From Rhodobacterales bacterium (GTDB lineage: Bacteria; Pseudomonadota; Alphaproteobacteria; Rhizobiales; Stappiaceae): a DNA stretch of 64,000 nt. Within the stretch, counting starts at the first letter, position 1. The number at the start of each line of letters is the position of its first letter. The notes under the pieces were generated by a model that worked only from the letters and a program-made list of their open reading frames with translations, was not told where the DNA came from and made no database searches. A program made the translations under genes and the position numbers. The stretch is taken from NCBI GenBank assembly GCA_008107755.1, contig VIRH01000065.1, positions 124,001-188,000 of the forward strand, in the 5' to 3' direction. Shown one piece after another: positions 52,892 to 62,369 of this stretch.

Positions 52892-54130
52892 TCAGAAGGA
52901 AATCGCGCGATCCCCGTCCGCATCCTTGATACGGGTCGGCAGGCCGATACGGTTCAGGATGCCGAGGAACGGGTGTGGCGGCAGTTCTTCGACATTGGCC
53001 ATCTTCTTCACGTCCCATTCGCCGGTTGCGATCAGCATCGCCGCCGCGACGGGAGGCACACCGGCCGTATAGGAAATGCCCTGGCTGCCGACTTCCTCAT
53101 AGGCTTCCTTGTGGTCGGCAACGTTGTAGATGAACACCTCGTGCTCCTTGCCGTCCCTGGTCCCCTTGACGAAGTCGCCGATGCACGTCTTGCCCTCGTA
53201 TTCAGGGGCGAGGGAGGAGGGGTCGGGCAGGCAGGCCTTGACCACCTTGAGCGGTACGACTTCCAGCCCTTCGGCAGTGGTGACCGGCTTCTCGGACAGT
53301 AGCCCGATATTCTTCAGAACCGTGAAGACGTTGATGTAGTGCTCGCCGAAGCCCATCCAGAAGCGGACATCCGCGCCGTCCATGTTGCGCGCCAGCGAAT
53401 GCACCTCATCGTGGCCGCAGAGGTAGGCCATGCGCTTGCCGACGACGGGAAGGTCGTATTCCTTGCCGATCTCGAACATCCGGTTTTCCTGCCACTCGCC
53501 ATTCTGCCAGGAATAGACGGTGCCGGTGAATTCGCGGAAATTGATCTCCGGGTCGAAGTTGGTCGCGAAGTACTGCTGGTGGCTGCCGGCGTTGATGTCA
53601 ACGATGTCGACAGACGTGACCTTGTCGAGATAGTCGTCCTTGGCAAGGCGTGCATAGGCGTTGACGACACCGGGATCGAAACCGGCACCCAGGACGGCGG
53701 TAACGCCAGCCTTTTCGCACTCTTCGGCGCGTTTCCACTCATAGTTCGCATACCAGGGCGGTGTCTCGCAGATCTTGCCCGGCTCTTCATGAATGGCGGT
53801 GTCGATATAGGCGGCCCCCGTCTTCAGGCAGGCACTCAGCACGGACATGTTCAGAAAGGCCGTGCCGACATTGATGACCATCTGGGACCCGGTCTTGCGG
53901 ATCAGGTCGGCAGTCGCGTCAACGTCGAGTGCGTTGAGCTCATGACCTTCCAGAACTCCGTCCTGCTTGAGCGCCTTCTTGGCGTGCACGGTTTCAATGA
54001 TGGCGTCGCATTTCGACTTCGTGCGAGACGCGATGTGAATGTCGCCGAGAACGTCGTTGTTCTGAGCGCACTTGTGCGCCACCACCTGAGCGACACCTCC
54101 GGCACCGACGATGAGAACATTCTTTTTCAT
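52892..54130 (-). CDS. carboxynorspermidine/carboxyspermidine dehydrogenase
   Basis: A 412-residue saccharopine-dehydrogenase-family protein. The Rossmann motif VLIVGAGGVAQVVAHK is at residues 5-20; AVLGAGFDPGVVNAYAR and NFDPEINFREFTG are typical of the carboxy(nor)spermidine synthase branch. It condenses putrescine (or 1,3-diaminopropane) with aspartate semialdehyde using NADPH. It follows the matching decarboxylase by 49 bases, giving the alternative spermidine route used by many alphaproteobacteria. Housekeeping in character. Confidence 0.88.
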   Translation of the reverse strand: MKKNVLIVGAGGVAQVVAHKCAQNNDVLGDIHIASRTKSKCDAIIETVHAKKALKQDGVLEGHELNALDVDATADLIRKTGSQMVINVGTAFLNMSVLSACLKTGAAYIDTAIHEEPGKICETPPWYANYEWKRAEECEKAGVTAVLGAGFDPGVVNAYARLAKDDYLDKVTSVDIVDINAGSHQQYFATNFDPEINFREFTGTVYSWQNGEWQENRMFEIGKEYDLPVVGKRMAYLCGHDEVHSLARNMDGADVRFWMGFGEHYINVFTVLKNIGLLSEKPVTTAEGLEVVPLKVVKACLPDPSSLAPEYEGKTCIGDFVKGTRDGKEHEVFIYNVADHKEAYEEVGSQGISYTAGVPPVAAAMLIATGEWDVKKMANVEELPPHPFLGILNRIGLPTRIKDADGDRAISF

Positions 54131-54179
54131 TTGAAACGTAAACCTTCCTTGGAACCTTGGGGGTTTTGCAGTTCAAGTC

Positions 54180-55283
54180 TCAGGACAGACTGTCTTCGTA
54201 ATCCTGGTAGCTGAATTCGCGGACGGTCGTGATCGAACCGTCCAGTTCCCTGACTGCGATCGCAGGCATCTTCACGCCATTGAACCAGTTCTTCTTGACC
54301 ATGGTATAACCGGCTGCGTCCTGGATCGACACCCGGTCACCGGTCCTGAGTTCTTCCGGAAAGCTGAACTCTCCGAAAATGTCTCCGGCCAGGCACGACT
54401 TTCCGCAGACCATGTAGCGATGCGGGCCTTCGTCCGGCAGCACCTTCGCGGTTTCCCTGTAGATCAGCAGATCAAGCATATGCGCTTCGATCGACGCGTC
54501 GACGATCGCAAGGTTCTTTCCGTTGAAGAGCGTATCCAGCACCGTCGTTTCGAGGGTGGTCGATCGCGTAATCGAGGCCTCTCCCGGCTCCAGATAGACC
54601 TGGACGCCGTAGTCTTCGGAGAATTTCTTCAGTCGGTCGGCGAAAAGATCGAGCGGATAATCGTCACCGGTGAAATGAATGCCGCCGCCGAGGCTCACCC
54701 ATTCTGCCCGTTTCAGAAGGCTGCCGAACTTCTGCTCGATGTCGCCGAGCATGCGATCGAAAAGCGAAAAGTCCGCGTTCTCGCAATTGTTGTGGATCAT
54801 GAAGCCGCTGATGCGGTCCATCACGCTGCCCACCTTCTCCACGTCCCATTCGCCGAGGCGCGAAAACGGGCGGGCAGGGTCGGCGAGGTCGAAACTGGAC
54901 GAGCTGACCTGCGGATTGAGGCGCAGTCCGCGCTTTATGCCCGAGGCCTTGTCCGCGAAGCGTTCCAGCTGTCCGATGGAATTGAAGATGATCTTGTCGG
55001 CATGTGAGACGACCTCGTCAATCTCGTAATCCGCATAGGCGACCGAATAGGCGTGGGTCTCCTTGCCGAAACGCTCATGGCCGAGACGGACCTCGTTCAG
55101 CGACGACGAGGTGGTGCCGTCCATGTAGTCGCGCATGAAGTCGAAGACACACCAGGTGGCAAAGCACTTCAGCGCGAGCAGGGCCTTCGCTCCCGACCGC
55201 TCCCGGACGTAGGCGATCTTCTCCATGTTGCGGAGAAGGCCTGCCTTGTCGATCAGGTAATAGGGGGTCTCGATCATGATCAT
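54180..55283 (-). CDS. nspC: carboxynorspermidine/carboxyspermidine decarboxylase
   Basis: A 367-residue PLP-dependent decarboxylase of the alanine-racemase fold III. The PLP Lys is in LLALKCFATW near residue 39; IHNNCENADFSLFD and the VCGKSCLAGDIFGE motif carry the active-site Cys. It decarboxylates carboxy(nor)spermidine to (nor)spermidine. The start could be 55283 or 55277. First gene of the two-gene minus-strand operon. Confidence 0.88.
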   Translation of the reverse strand: MIMIETPYYLIDKAGLLRNMEKIAYVRERSGAKALLALKCFATWCVFDFMRDYMDGTTSSSLNEVRLGHERFGKETHAYSVAYADYEIDEVVSHADKIIFNSIGQLERFADKASGIKRGLRLNPQVSSSSFDLADPARPFSRLGEWDVEKVGSVMDRISGFMIHNNCENADFSLFDRMLGDIEQKFGSLLKRAEWVSLGGGIHFTGDDYPLDLFADRLKKFSEDYGVQVYLEPGEASITRSTTLETTVLDTLFNGKNLAIVDASIEAHMLDLLIYRETAKVLPDEGPHRYMVCGKSCLAGDIFGEFSFPEELRTGDRVSIQDAAGYTMVKKNWFNGVKMPAIAVRELDGSITTVREFSYQDYEDSLS

Positions 55284-55684
55284 CCGGTTCCAGCGTTGCG
55301 TGCGATCGTCTCATGGATCGCACGGTCAGGCAGAATGGGCGTCAGCCCTTTTTTCAGCCGTTGAGTGACAGGCGCGGGCGCCGATGTCAAACCGCGGGAC
55401 GGAAATCCCGTGTGCTGACGGGGCTTTCCGTGGTCGTGATCGACTTCGTTTTGGCACCGTGGTGGCAGGGAGCCTGAAGAAAACGCGACGGGCGAGGGAC
55501 GGGCCAAGGCTGGCCTTCCGACAGGATTATCCGGAACGCGACACATTGGCAGCACGACCAGGTGCCGGATCGATCTGGCGAACCGCCATGGCCGAACGAA
55601 GCAAGGCGCGCTTGACAACGGTGATGCCTTACATGTTACACGTTAAATAGCTTAAGTGGACCTGCGCTATTGGGAGGTATAGCC
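55284..55684. promoter_or_regulatory. divergent region with operator shared with the gene at 62370
   Basis: A 401-base spacer between nspC and the lyase operon; no gene is convincing. Near its right end TACATGTTACACGTT (55630-55644), read on the opposite strand, is AACGTGT-A-ACATGTA. It matches the perfect palindrome at 63084-63098 in 13 of 15 positions. It lies 40 bases upstream of the lyase ATG, where a repressor site would block the promoter. Confidence 0.55.
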
Positions 55685-56545
55685 ATGACATCCGCCGCTC
55701 GTGTGCTTTGTGATCTCGTATCAAAAGGACAGCTTGCCTCCGCGCCCGGTGCTCCTGATCCCTTTACCGCACGACTGGTCGAAAAGGCCGGTTTCGACGC
55801 TGTCTACATGACGGGCCTCGGTGCCACCGCCATGCGTCTTGGCTCACCGGACCTGGGGCTCATGACCCAGACGGAAATGGCTGATCACGCACGGGCAATG
55901 GTTCGCGCCGTCGGCATTCCCGTGATCGCCGACGCCGATACCGGCTATGGCGGCGCCCTCAACGTGGCGCGCACGGTCGAGGAATACATGCAGGGCGGCG
56001 TTGCAGCACTTCATCTGGAGGATCAGGTGACGCCAAAGCGCTGCGGTCAGCTTGCGGGTATCCGTCTCGTCGAGGCTGATCTTGCTGAAAAGCGCGTAAA
56101 GGCAGCACTCAGGCAGCGCGGCGCAGGTGACATGATGATCATCGCACGGACGGACGCCCTGCCGGGCGAAGGGATGGATGAAGCGGTAAGCCGTGCCAGC
56201 CGTTATCGCGACGCGGGGGCTGATCTCGTCTTTGTGGATGGCGTGAAGACCATCGCGCATGTCGAGGAAATCGCCCGCCGTGTCGAGGGCCCGAAAGTGG
56301 TCAGCCTCGTTGATGGAACGGAAGCCGCTTCGCTGACCCGTGCCCAGATCGCCGACATGGGATTCAGTCTAGTGCTTTACGCCGTTACGACGTTGTTCGC
56401 GGCGGCCTGCGCCAGCACTGCCGCGCTCGAGACGCTTCGCGAAACGGGCGCAACACCCAAAGAGGGCAGTATGAGTTATTCGGATTTCTGCGACGTGGTC
56501 GATCTGAAGGGGCACCAGCTTTTTGCCGACGAGTTCGGCGGATGA
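55685..56545 (+). CDS. isocitrate lyase/PEP mutase family lyase
   Basis: A 286-residue TIM-barrel protein (SD GGGAGG). The Mg2+-binding ADADTGYGG motif is intact. The catalytic loop reads Lys118-Arg-Cys120-Gly-Gln (KRCGQ) instead of KKCGH, so the Cys is kept and the His replaced. This variation is common among oxaloacetate hydrolase/dimethylmalate lyase-like members of unknown specificity. First gene of a seven-gene operon that carries its own TRAP transporter; likely splits a hydroxy- or alkyl-malate. Confidence 0.82.
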   Translation: MTSAARVLCDLVSKGQLASAPGAPDPFTARLVEKAGFDAVYMTGLGATAMRLGSPDLGLMTQTEMADHARAMVRAVGIPVIADADTGYGGALNVARTVEEYMQGGVAALHLEDQVTPKRCGQLAGIRLVEADLAEKRVKAALRQRGAGDMMIIARTDALPGEGMDEAVSRASRYRDAGADLVFVDGVKTIAHVEEIARRVEGPKVVSLVDGTEAASLTRAQIADMGFSLVLYAVTTLFAAACASTAALETLRETGATPKEGSMSYSDFCDVVDLKGHQLFADEFGG

Positions 56546-57264
56546 GTGCGCCAGTCGTTCTCGTCACCGGTGGTGCTGCGGGCATCGGCCGTGCTGTTGC
56601 CGAACGCTGCGTTGACCGCGGCCTGCGTACGGTGCTGTGGGATATATCCGGCGCCGCACTGGAGAAGACCTGCGCCGAACTTGGGCCGCTGGCAGTGGGC
56701 CACGTGGTCGACGTTTCGAAGCCGGAGTCGCTCAAGGCCGCAGAGGCCGACCTTTCCCGTGCCGGTGTGACGCACCTGGTCAACAACGCCGGCATTCTTG
56801 GTGCCGCGATGGAATGGGATGCGGTGAACACGAAAAGCGTGGACATGGTGCTTGCGGTCAACGTGGTCGGCACGATGGCTGTTACGTCAGCTTTTCTCCG
56901 CCAGCGGGATCCCCATCCGGATGCCGCCATTGTCAACATGGCCTCGATTGCCGGCATGAACGGAGGAGCCCCGGGCTATGCGGCTTACGCCGCATCGAAA
57001 GGCGCCATCCTCGCACTGACCCGGGCCCTCGCACGCGATCTCGCCCCGGACCTGCGCGTCAATGCGGTCGCGCCGGGGATCATTACCACCGACATGCAGG
57101 CCGATATCCAGAGTGACCCGGCGCGTGCCGCGCTCACCCGGACCGGAATACCGATGCAGCGGCCCGGCACCGTCGCCGAGGTGGCCGAAGCCACAGACTG
57201 GCTGCTTTTCGAGGCCGGTTACACGACCGGCGAAGTGTTGCGCGTCGCGGGAGGACGGCAGTGA
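56542..57264 (+). CDS. short-chain dehydrogenase/reductase
   Basis: A 240-residue SDR. VTGGAAGIGRAV near residues 7-18, NNAGILG near 82, Ser and YAASK catalytic elements in ASIAGMNGGAPGYAAYAASK-type context. ATGA overlap with the lyase upstream and GTGA overlap with the TRAP small permease downstream. It probably interconverts the keto and hydroxy forms of the imported acid. Confidence 0.87.
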   Translation: MSAPVVLVTGGAAGIGRAVAERCVDRGLRTVLWDISGAALEKTCAELGPLAVGHVVDVSKPESLKAAEADLSRAGVTHLVNNAGILGAAMEWDAVNTKSVDMVLAVNVVGTMAVTSAFLRQRDPHPDAAIVNMASIAGMNGGAPGYAAYAASKGAILALTRALARDLAPDLRVNAVAPGIITTDMQADIQSDPARAALTRTGIPMQRPGTVAEVAEATDWLLFEAGYTTGEVLRVAGGRQ

Positions 57265-57764
57265 AACGTATCCTGGAACTTTTCTTCACTGTGCTCGACT
57301 GGGCGCTTGTCCTGCTGCTGGCGGGCATGACGGGAATGATCTTTCTGAATGTCGTGCTGCGATACGGGTTTGGCTCCGGCATCGACGTTTCGGAGGAGCT
57401 TTCGCGCTTCTTCTTCGTCTGGCTGATCTTTCTGGGCGCCATCGCGGCGATGCGGCGGCACATGCATATCGGTTTCGATCTCGTGGTTGCGATCGTGCCC
57501 GAGGGATTGCGCCGGGCGATGCTGGCGACGGCGAACGGCCTCGTGCTGTTTGTCTGCGTGCTGATCCTCGTCGGTTCGTTGCAGCAGTTTCACGTCAACG
57601 CGACCAACATTGCGCCGGTGACGCGCATGCCGATGATCTGGGTCTTCGGCGTGGCGATCCCGATGGCGATCATGGTCGGGGCTATGGCCGGCCTGCGCAT
57701 GCTTGGCTACATCACAGGACGCCTGACAGAGTTGCCCTATGCCGCCAATGAGGTCGTGGAATGA
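57261..57764 (+). CDS. TRAP transporter small permease (DctQ-type)
   Basis: A 167-residue protein with four hydrophobic spans and the DctQ hallmark VSEELSRFFFVWLIFLGA at about residues 40-60. The start is GTG with SD GGGAGGAC. It is coupled to the SDR and to the large permease by four-base overlaps. Confidence 0.88.
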   Translation: MKRILELFFTVLDWALVLLLAGMTGMIFLNVVLRYGFGSGIDVSEELSRFFFVWLIFLGAIAAMRRHMHIGFDLVVAIVPEGLRRAMLATANGLVLFVCVLILVGSLQQFHVNATNIAPVTRMPMIWVFGVAIPMAIMVGAMAGLRMLGYITGRLTELPYAANEVVE

Positions 57765-59038
57765 CACTCGCGATCTTCATCGGCGTTCTTGGTCTGACGC
57801 TTGTCATCGGCGTACCGGTCGCGTTTGCCCTGATCCTGTGCGCGGCGGCCATGGGTTTTTACATGGATCTGTTCGACCCGCAGATCATCTCGCAGCGGCT
57901 CGTGGTCGGTGCCAACAATTTCTCGCTGCTGGCGATCCCCTTCTTTCTGCTGGCCGGCGAGCTGATGAACGCCGGCGGCATGTCGAAGCGCATTATCGGG
58001 TTTGCGATGGCCTTCGTCGGTCATATGCGGGGCGGTCTCGGTGTCGTGGCGATCTTTGCCGCGATCATCCTGGCATCGCTGTCGGGGTCGGCGGCTGCGG
58101 ACAGCGCGGCGCTGATCGCGATCATGCTGCCGATGATGCGCAAATCCGGACATGACGAAGCCCGTTCCGTCGGACTGATGGCGTCCGGTGGCGTGATCGC
58201 ACCGATCATTCCGCCTTCGATCGCCTACATCATCTTCGCCGTGGCGACCAATCTGTCGATCACGCAGCTTTTCATGGCGGGGATCGTCCCAGGGGTCATG
58301 ATGGGTCTCGGAGCCATCATCGCCTGGCTGATCGTCGCCCGCAAGGACGGCGTCCAGCCGCTGGAACGTCAGGGCTGGGACGTTCGGCTGAAGGAAACCC
58401 GCAAGGCGCTCTGGTCGCTCGGAATGCCTGTGATCATCCTGGGCGGTATCCGTTTCGGCGTCGTTACGCCGACCGAGGCAGCCGTGATTGCGGCCGTCTA
58501 TGCGATTTTCGTCGGCATGGTGGTCCACCGCGAACTGAAGATCCATCACCTTTTCGAAGTCTTCCGGCGGGCCGCGCTGACCACTGCCGTGGTGATGATG
58601 CTTGCCGCTGCGGCGCTGGCCACGGCTTGGTTCATCACGATTGCGGACCTTTCGGGCATCGTGCTCGATCTGGTCGGACCGCTGGTCGACAGCCCGACGC
58701 TGCTGCTGATCACGATCATGGCTGTGGTTCTCGTCGTCGGCACCATGCTCGACATGGGGCCAACGATCCTGATCCTTGCGCCAGTGCTGATGCCGGTCGT
58801 CACGCAAGCCGGAATAGATCCGATCTATTTCGGTGTGCTCTTCGTGATCAATACCGCGATCGGACTGGTAACGCCGCCGGTCGGCATCGTTCTCAGCGTC
58901 TCGTCCGGGGTTTCGGGCGTGCCGCTGCACAAGGTGGCTCGGGGAGCAGCCCCGTTCCTGATCGCACAGATCATCGTTCTTGCGCTGCTGGTGATTTTCC
59001 CGCAGCTCGTCCTGGCCCCGCTCAACTGGCTCAGGTGA
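57761..59038 (+). CDS. TRAP transporter large permease (DctM-type)
   Basis: A 425-residue integral membrane protein with about twelve spans. DctM family features: PFFLLAGELMNAGGMSKRI, SLSGSAAADSAALIAIMLPMM and GGVIAPIIPPSIAYIIFA. It moves the ligand with Na+, together with the small permease and the binding protein downstream. Confidence 0.9.
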   Translation: MTLAIFIGVLGLTLVIGVPVAFALILCAAAMGFYMDLFDPQIISQRLVVGANNFSLLAIPFFLLAGELMNAGGMSKRIIGFAMAFVGHMRGGLGVVAIFAAIILASLSGSAAADSAALIAIMLPMMRKSGHDEARSVGLMASGGVIAPIIPPSIAYIIFAVATNLSITQLFMAGIVPGVMMGLGAIIAWLIVARKDGVQPLERQGWDVRLKETRKALWSLGMPVIILGGIRFGVVTPTEAAVIAAVYAIFVGMVVHRELKIHHLFEVFRRAALTTAVVMMLAAAALATAWFITIADLSGIVLDLVGPLVDSPTLLLITIMAVVLVVGTMLDMGPTILILAPVLMPVVTQAGIDPIYFGVLFVINTAIGLVTPPVGIVLSVSSGVSGVPLHKVARGAAPFLIAQIIVLALLVIFPQLVLAPLNWLR

Positions 59039-59045
59039 CAAGAGA

Positions 59046-59063
59046 CGGCGGCAATTGCCGCCG
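59046..59063. other. 18-bp perfect palindrome ahead of the DctP gene
   Basis: CGGCGGCAATTGCCGCCG, perfectly self-complementary, lies 8 bases after the DctM stop and 22 bases before the DctP start. As RNA it can form a compact hairpin in the spacer. Possible roles are a processing or stabilising element that lets DctP be made in excess. Confidence 0.5.
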
Positions 59064-59085
59064 GAATATCCATGGAGGAGGAAAC

Positions 59086-60096
59086 ATGACGTTCAAAAGC
59101 ACACTTGCGGCCCTTGTGCTCGCTAGCACAGCCCTCGGCACGCCTGCACTCGCGGCGGATTACGGCAGCCACACCTTCAAGGTGTCCAACGGCGCTGCCG
59201 CCGACCACCCGGTCGCGACCGGCGTCGATTCGATGTCCGCCTGTCTGTCCGAGGGTTCCGACGGGAACATGAAGCTGCGCGGGTTTTATTCCGGTCAGCT
59301 CGGCGACGATGCTGAAGCCACCCAGGCTGTTCGCTCCGGCTCCATCGAGATGGTGGTGACCGGTGCTGCCGCCATCGCCGGCATCGAGCCTGCAATGGGC
59401 GTTTTCAGCCTTCCGTTCATCTTCTCCAACGAAGATGAAGTCGACGCGGTTATGACGGGTCCCTATTTCGACTATCTCGCCGAGAAAATGCCCGAGCATG
59501 GCCTTGTGCTGCTGTCGATCTGGGAAAACGGCTTCCGTGATACGACCAATTCCAAACACCCGATTGCGAGTGTCGAGGATTTCAAGGGCCTGAACTTCCG
59601 GGTCATGCAGAACCCGATCTTCCTGGACACGTTCCGCCGGCTTGGTGCCAACCCGGTGCCGATGGCTTTCGGCGAGGTTTTCACCGCGCTTGAAACCGGC
59701 GCCGTCGACGGCCAGGAAAACCCGCTTCCCTTGATCGAGGCGACGAAGTTCTACGAAGTACAGGACTACCTGACCCTCACGCGGCACGCCTATTCGCCGA
59801 CACCGGTGCTGATGTCCAAGGAAGTCTGGGACGGACTGAATGCGGATGAGCAGGAGCTGGTGAAGTCCTGTGCCGCCGAGGCCCGGAGCGCACAGGTCGC
59901 GCGTTCGCGTGAAGCCACGCGCGAGGCGCAGGAACAGCTGACCTCCGAAGGCATGGAAGTATCCGAGCTCCCCGACGCGGAAATGGCCAAGCTGCGCGAG
60001 CTCGTGGCACCGGTCTATGAAACCGGCATGGAGGCCGTGGGCGCCGAAAACTTCGACCGCCTGAAGGTGGAACTCGACAAGCTGCGTTCCAACTGA
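59086..60096 (+). CDS. TRAP transporter substrate-binding protein (DctP-type)
   Basis: A 336-residue exported protein. ATG 59086 has a strong SD (GGAGGAGG). The signal peptide is MTFKSTLAALVLASTALGTPALA. Mature features: SNGAAADHPVATGVDSM, the ligand Arg region FKGLNFRVMQNPIF, and FGEVFTALETGAVDGQENP, which is diagnostic of DctP. The Arg in GLNFRV pairs with a carboxylate, so the ligand is an acid. The gene is flanked by hairpins (59046 and 60109). Confidence 0.9.
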   Translation: MTFKSTLAALVLASTALGTPALAADYGSHTFKVSNGAAADHPVATGVDSMSACLSEGSDGNMKLRGFYSGQLGDDAEATQAVRSGSIEMVVTGAAAIAGIEPAMGVFSLPFIFSNEDEVDAVMTGPYFDYLAEKMPEHGLVLLSIWENGFRDTTNSKHPIASVEDFKGLNFRVMQNPIFLDTFRRLGANPVPMAFGEVFTALETGAVDGQENPLPLIEATKFYEVQDYLTLTRHAYSPTPVLMSKEVWDGLNADEQELVKSCAAEARSAQVARSREATREAQEQLTSEGMEVSELPDAEMAKLRELVAPVYETGMEAVGAENFDRLKVELDKLRSN

Positions 60097-60108
60097 TCCG
60101 ACCAGCTC

Positions 60109-60146
60109 GCCGCCGCGGAGTGTCCGCGGCGGCTTCCCTCTTTTCC
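60109..60146 (+). terminator. hairpin and T-tract after the DctP gene
   Basis: GCCGCCGCGGA / TCCGCGGCGGC, an 11-bp perfect stem with 3-base loop (60109-60133), is followed by TTCCCTCTTTTCC. It sits 12 bases after the DctP stop and before the FAD dehydrogenase gene. It looks like a partial terminator within the operon. Confidence 0.6.
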
Positions 60147-60162
60147 AAGATCCGGTTCAAAG

Positions 60163-61596
60163 ATGCCCGAGGAATTTTCACAGACCCACCACGCGCTGTT
60201 GGCTGAGTTGTCGGAGCAGTTTTCCGCTTCAGCCCTCCTGACCGGAGACGCCGTTCCGGCGCGCAACGCGCATGACACCAGCTTTCTCCCCCCCGTCGTT
60301 CCTCTGGCGGTCCTGCGGCCGGATACTCCGGAAGCGGTGGCCCGGGCGGTGGAAATCTGTGCTCGCCATGGTGTGCCGGTCGTCCCCCAGGGTGGTCTGA
60401 CCGGACTTGCGGGCGGCGCTCACCCGATTGAAGGATGCGTCGCGATTTCTCTGGACCGGCTGAACGGCGTCGAAGAGATCGATCCTGCAGCCTCCACCAT
60501 GACGGTGCGTGCGGGAACGCCTCTGGAAACAATCCAGAATGCTGCCGCTGATGCGGGTTTCTATATTCCGCTTGATCTCGGGGCGCGCGGTTCGTGTCAG
60601 ATCGGCGGAAACCTGGGCACCAATGCGGGTGGCAATCGTGTCATCCGCTACGGCATGGCCCGAGAGATGGTGCTGGGTCTCGAATATGTTCTGCCCGACG
60701 GCACGCTGGTCAGCGGCCTCAACAAGATGATCAAGAACAATGCCGGCTTTGATCTCAAACAGCTCTTTCTCGGCTCCGAAGGCACGCTCGGGATCATCAC
60801 CCGCGCGGTTCTGCGTCTGCAGCCGCAACCGGGCTGCGTCAACGCCGCCTTGTGCGGCGTGGGCAGCTATGATGACGTCGTTGCGCTGCTCGCTGCGGCC
60901 CGCAAGGGCCTGGGGCCGATGCTTTCCGCCTTTGAGGTGATGTGGCCGGACTACTGGCACGAGGCAACTGTCACCGTGTCCGGGACGCCGAACCCGCTCG
61001 CAGGTGAGCATGCATTCTATGTGCTCGTGGAAGCGCAGGGGCTGGACGAGGAAATCGACGGACCGCGCTTCATGTCCTGGATCGAAGGACAGTTCGAAGC
61101 GGGGCGCATCGAGGATGCGGCGATTTCGCAAAGCATGCAGGATGTCGCCGACTTCTGGCTCACCCGCGATGCTGCCGGCGAATTCCAGACGGTCCTCGGG
61201 CCGCACTGCGCCTACGATATCGGCCTGCCTGTTGCCAGTATGGACGACTTCGCCAACGCCTGCCGTGCACGGCTGAAAGAGGCCATGCCCGAGGCGCTGT
61301 CCGTCTATTACGGCCATATCGGAGACGGAAACCTGCATATCGTTGCCCTCGACCGGGCCCGGGCAACGCCGCCAATGGACGAGATTTCCGGCATCGTCTA
61401 CGATACGGTTCGCGCGTTCGGCGGTACTGTTTCCGCCGAGCACGGAATCGGACTGCTCAAGAAACCCTATTTGCCCTATACCCGCAGCGCCGAAGAGCTA
61501 GCCCTGATGGGGCGGCTGAAAGCGGCGCTTGACCCGAACGGCATATTGAACCCCGGGAAGGTCATCGACTTTCCCGGACGGAGATCCCACACATGA
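60163..61596 (+). CDS. GlcD-like FAD-linked D-2-hydroxyacid dehydrogenase
   Basis: A 477-residue protein. N-terminal FAD_binding_4 domain (about 45-220): VPQGGLTGLAGG, IPLDLGARGSCQIGGNLGTNAGG and LFLGSEGTLGIIT. The C-terminal FAD-oxidase domain has YGHIGDGNLHI (metal-binding His) and SAEHGIGLLKKPY. Family members oxidise D-lactate, D-2-hydroxyglutarate or glycolate and pass electrons to quinone or cytochrome. It likely oxidises the imported 2-hydroxyacid to the 2-oxoacid substrate of the aldolase that follows (ATGA overlap). Confidence 0.88.
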   Translation: MPEEFSQTHHALLAELSEQFSASALLTGDAVPARNAHDTSFLPPVVPLAVLRPDTPEAVARAVEICARHGVPVVPQGGLTGLAGGAHPIEGCVAISLDRLNGVEEIDPAASTMTVRAGTPLETIQNAAADAGFYIPLDLGARGSCQIGGNLGTNAGGNRVIRYGMAREMVLGLEYVLPDGTLVSGLNKMIKNNAGFDLKQLFLGSEGTLGIITRAVLRLQPQPGCVNAALCGVGSYDDVVALLAAARKGLGPMLSAFEVMWPDYWHEATVTVSGTPNPLAGEHAFYVLVEAQGLDEEIDGPRFMSWIEGQFEAGRIEDAAISQSMQDVADFWLTRDAAGEFQTVLGPHCAYDIGLPVASMDDFANACRARLKEAMPEALSVYYGHIGDGNLHIVALDRARATPPMDEISGIVYDTVRAFGGTVSAEHGIGLLKKPYLPYTRSAEELALMGRLKAALDPNGILNPGKVIDFPGRRSHT

Positions 61597-62366
61597 ACCC
61601 GATCAAACAACGCTTGCAGAACTGCGAGTTCCTGACTGCCGGATGGGTGGAGCTCGGCAATCCGGATGTTGCCGAGATCATGGTGCGTCATGGCTGGAAC
61701 CTGATCGTCATCGACGGTGAGCACGGTATCGGGGATCTCGAGAACTGGGTTGCCGTTGCCCGCGCCGTGGAGGCTGCCGGCGGCGAGGTCCTGCTGCGTG
61801 TGCCCGACGGCAGCGACACGACGCTGAAGCGCGTGCTCGATCGCGGCTTCCGGTCCCTGATCGTGCCGATGGTCAACACGCCGGCGCAGGCAAAGGCAAT
61901 CGCCGGCCACTGCCGCTATCCCGGGCTGGGAACGCGCGGTTACGCCGCTCCGATCGTGCGCGCGTCGGCCTATGGTGCGCGGCCAGACTATGCCCGCGAC
62001 GAAAGCCATGACGAATTGTTGCTGTTCGTCCAGTGCGAACACCCGGATGCCATCACCGGCCTTGCCGAAATCGCGGCGACCCCGGGCATCGACGGGATAT
62101 TTCTTGGCCCGAACGATCTTTCGGCCGCGCTCGGTCACCTAGAGCGCATGGATCACGCGGACACGCAGGCGGCCATTGCCGAGGTCGAGGCGGGCGCGAA
62201 GAAGGCCGGAACGATGCTGGCGACGGTACTCGGTGCCGGACGTGGATGGGCGGACCTGAAAGGGCTCGGCTACAATCTCGCCGTCGGCGTCAACGACGTT
62301 TCCTTTCTCGTGCAGAGCGCCCGGCAGGCGGCCGAGATGCGCGACGCGGAGCTGAAGGGCGCCTGA
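61593..62366 (+). CDS. HpcH/HpaI-family class II aldolase
   Basis: A 257-residue TIM-barrel aldolase: LIVIDGEHG with the metal-linked Glu, VLDRGFRSLIVPMVNT, the substrate Glu in VQCEHPDAI, and GIFLGPNDLSAALG. Family members cleave 4-hydroxy-2-oxoacids to pyruvate plus an aldehyde. Coupled to the FAD dehydrogenase; convergent with the GntR gene three bases away. Confidence 0.88.
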   Translation: MNPIKQRLQNCEFLTAGWVELGNPDVAEIMVRHGWNLIVIDGEHGIGDLENWVAVARAVEAAGGEVLLRVPDGSDTTLKRVLDRGFRSLIVPMVNTPAQAKAIAGHCRYPGLGTRGYAAPIVRASAYGARPDYARDESHDELLLFVQCEHPDAITGLAEIAATPGIDGIFLGPNDLSAALGHLERMDHADTQAAIAEVEAGAKKAGTMLATVLGAGRGWADLKGLGYNLAVGVNDVSFLVQSARQAAEMRDAELKGA

Positions 62367-62369
62367 GGC

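Noticed and set aside
57737..59041. 434-codon open frame on the minus strand
   Set aside because: Antisense to DctM; translation is rich in His, Arg, Asp and Gln with no domain.
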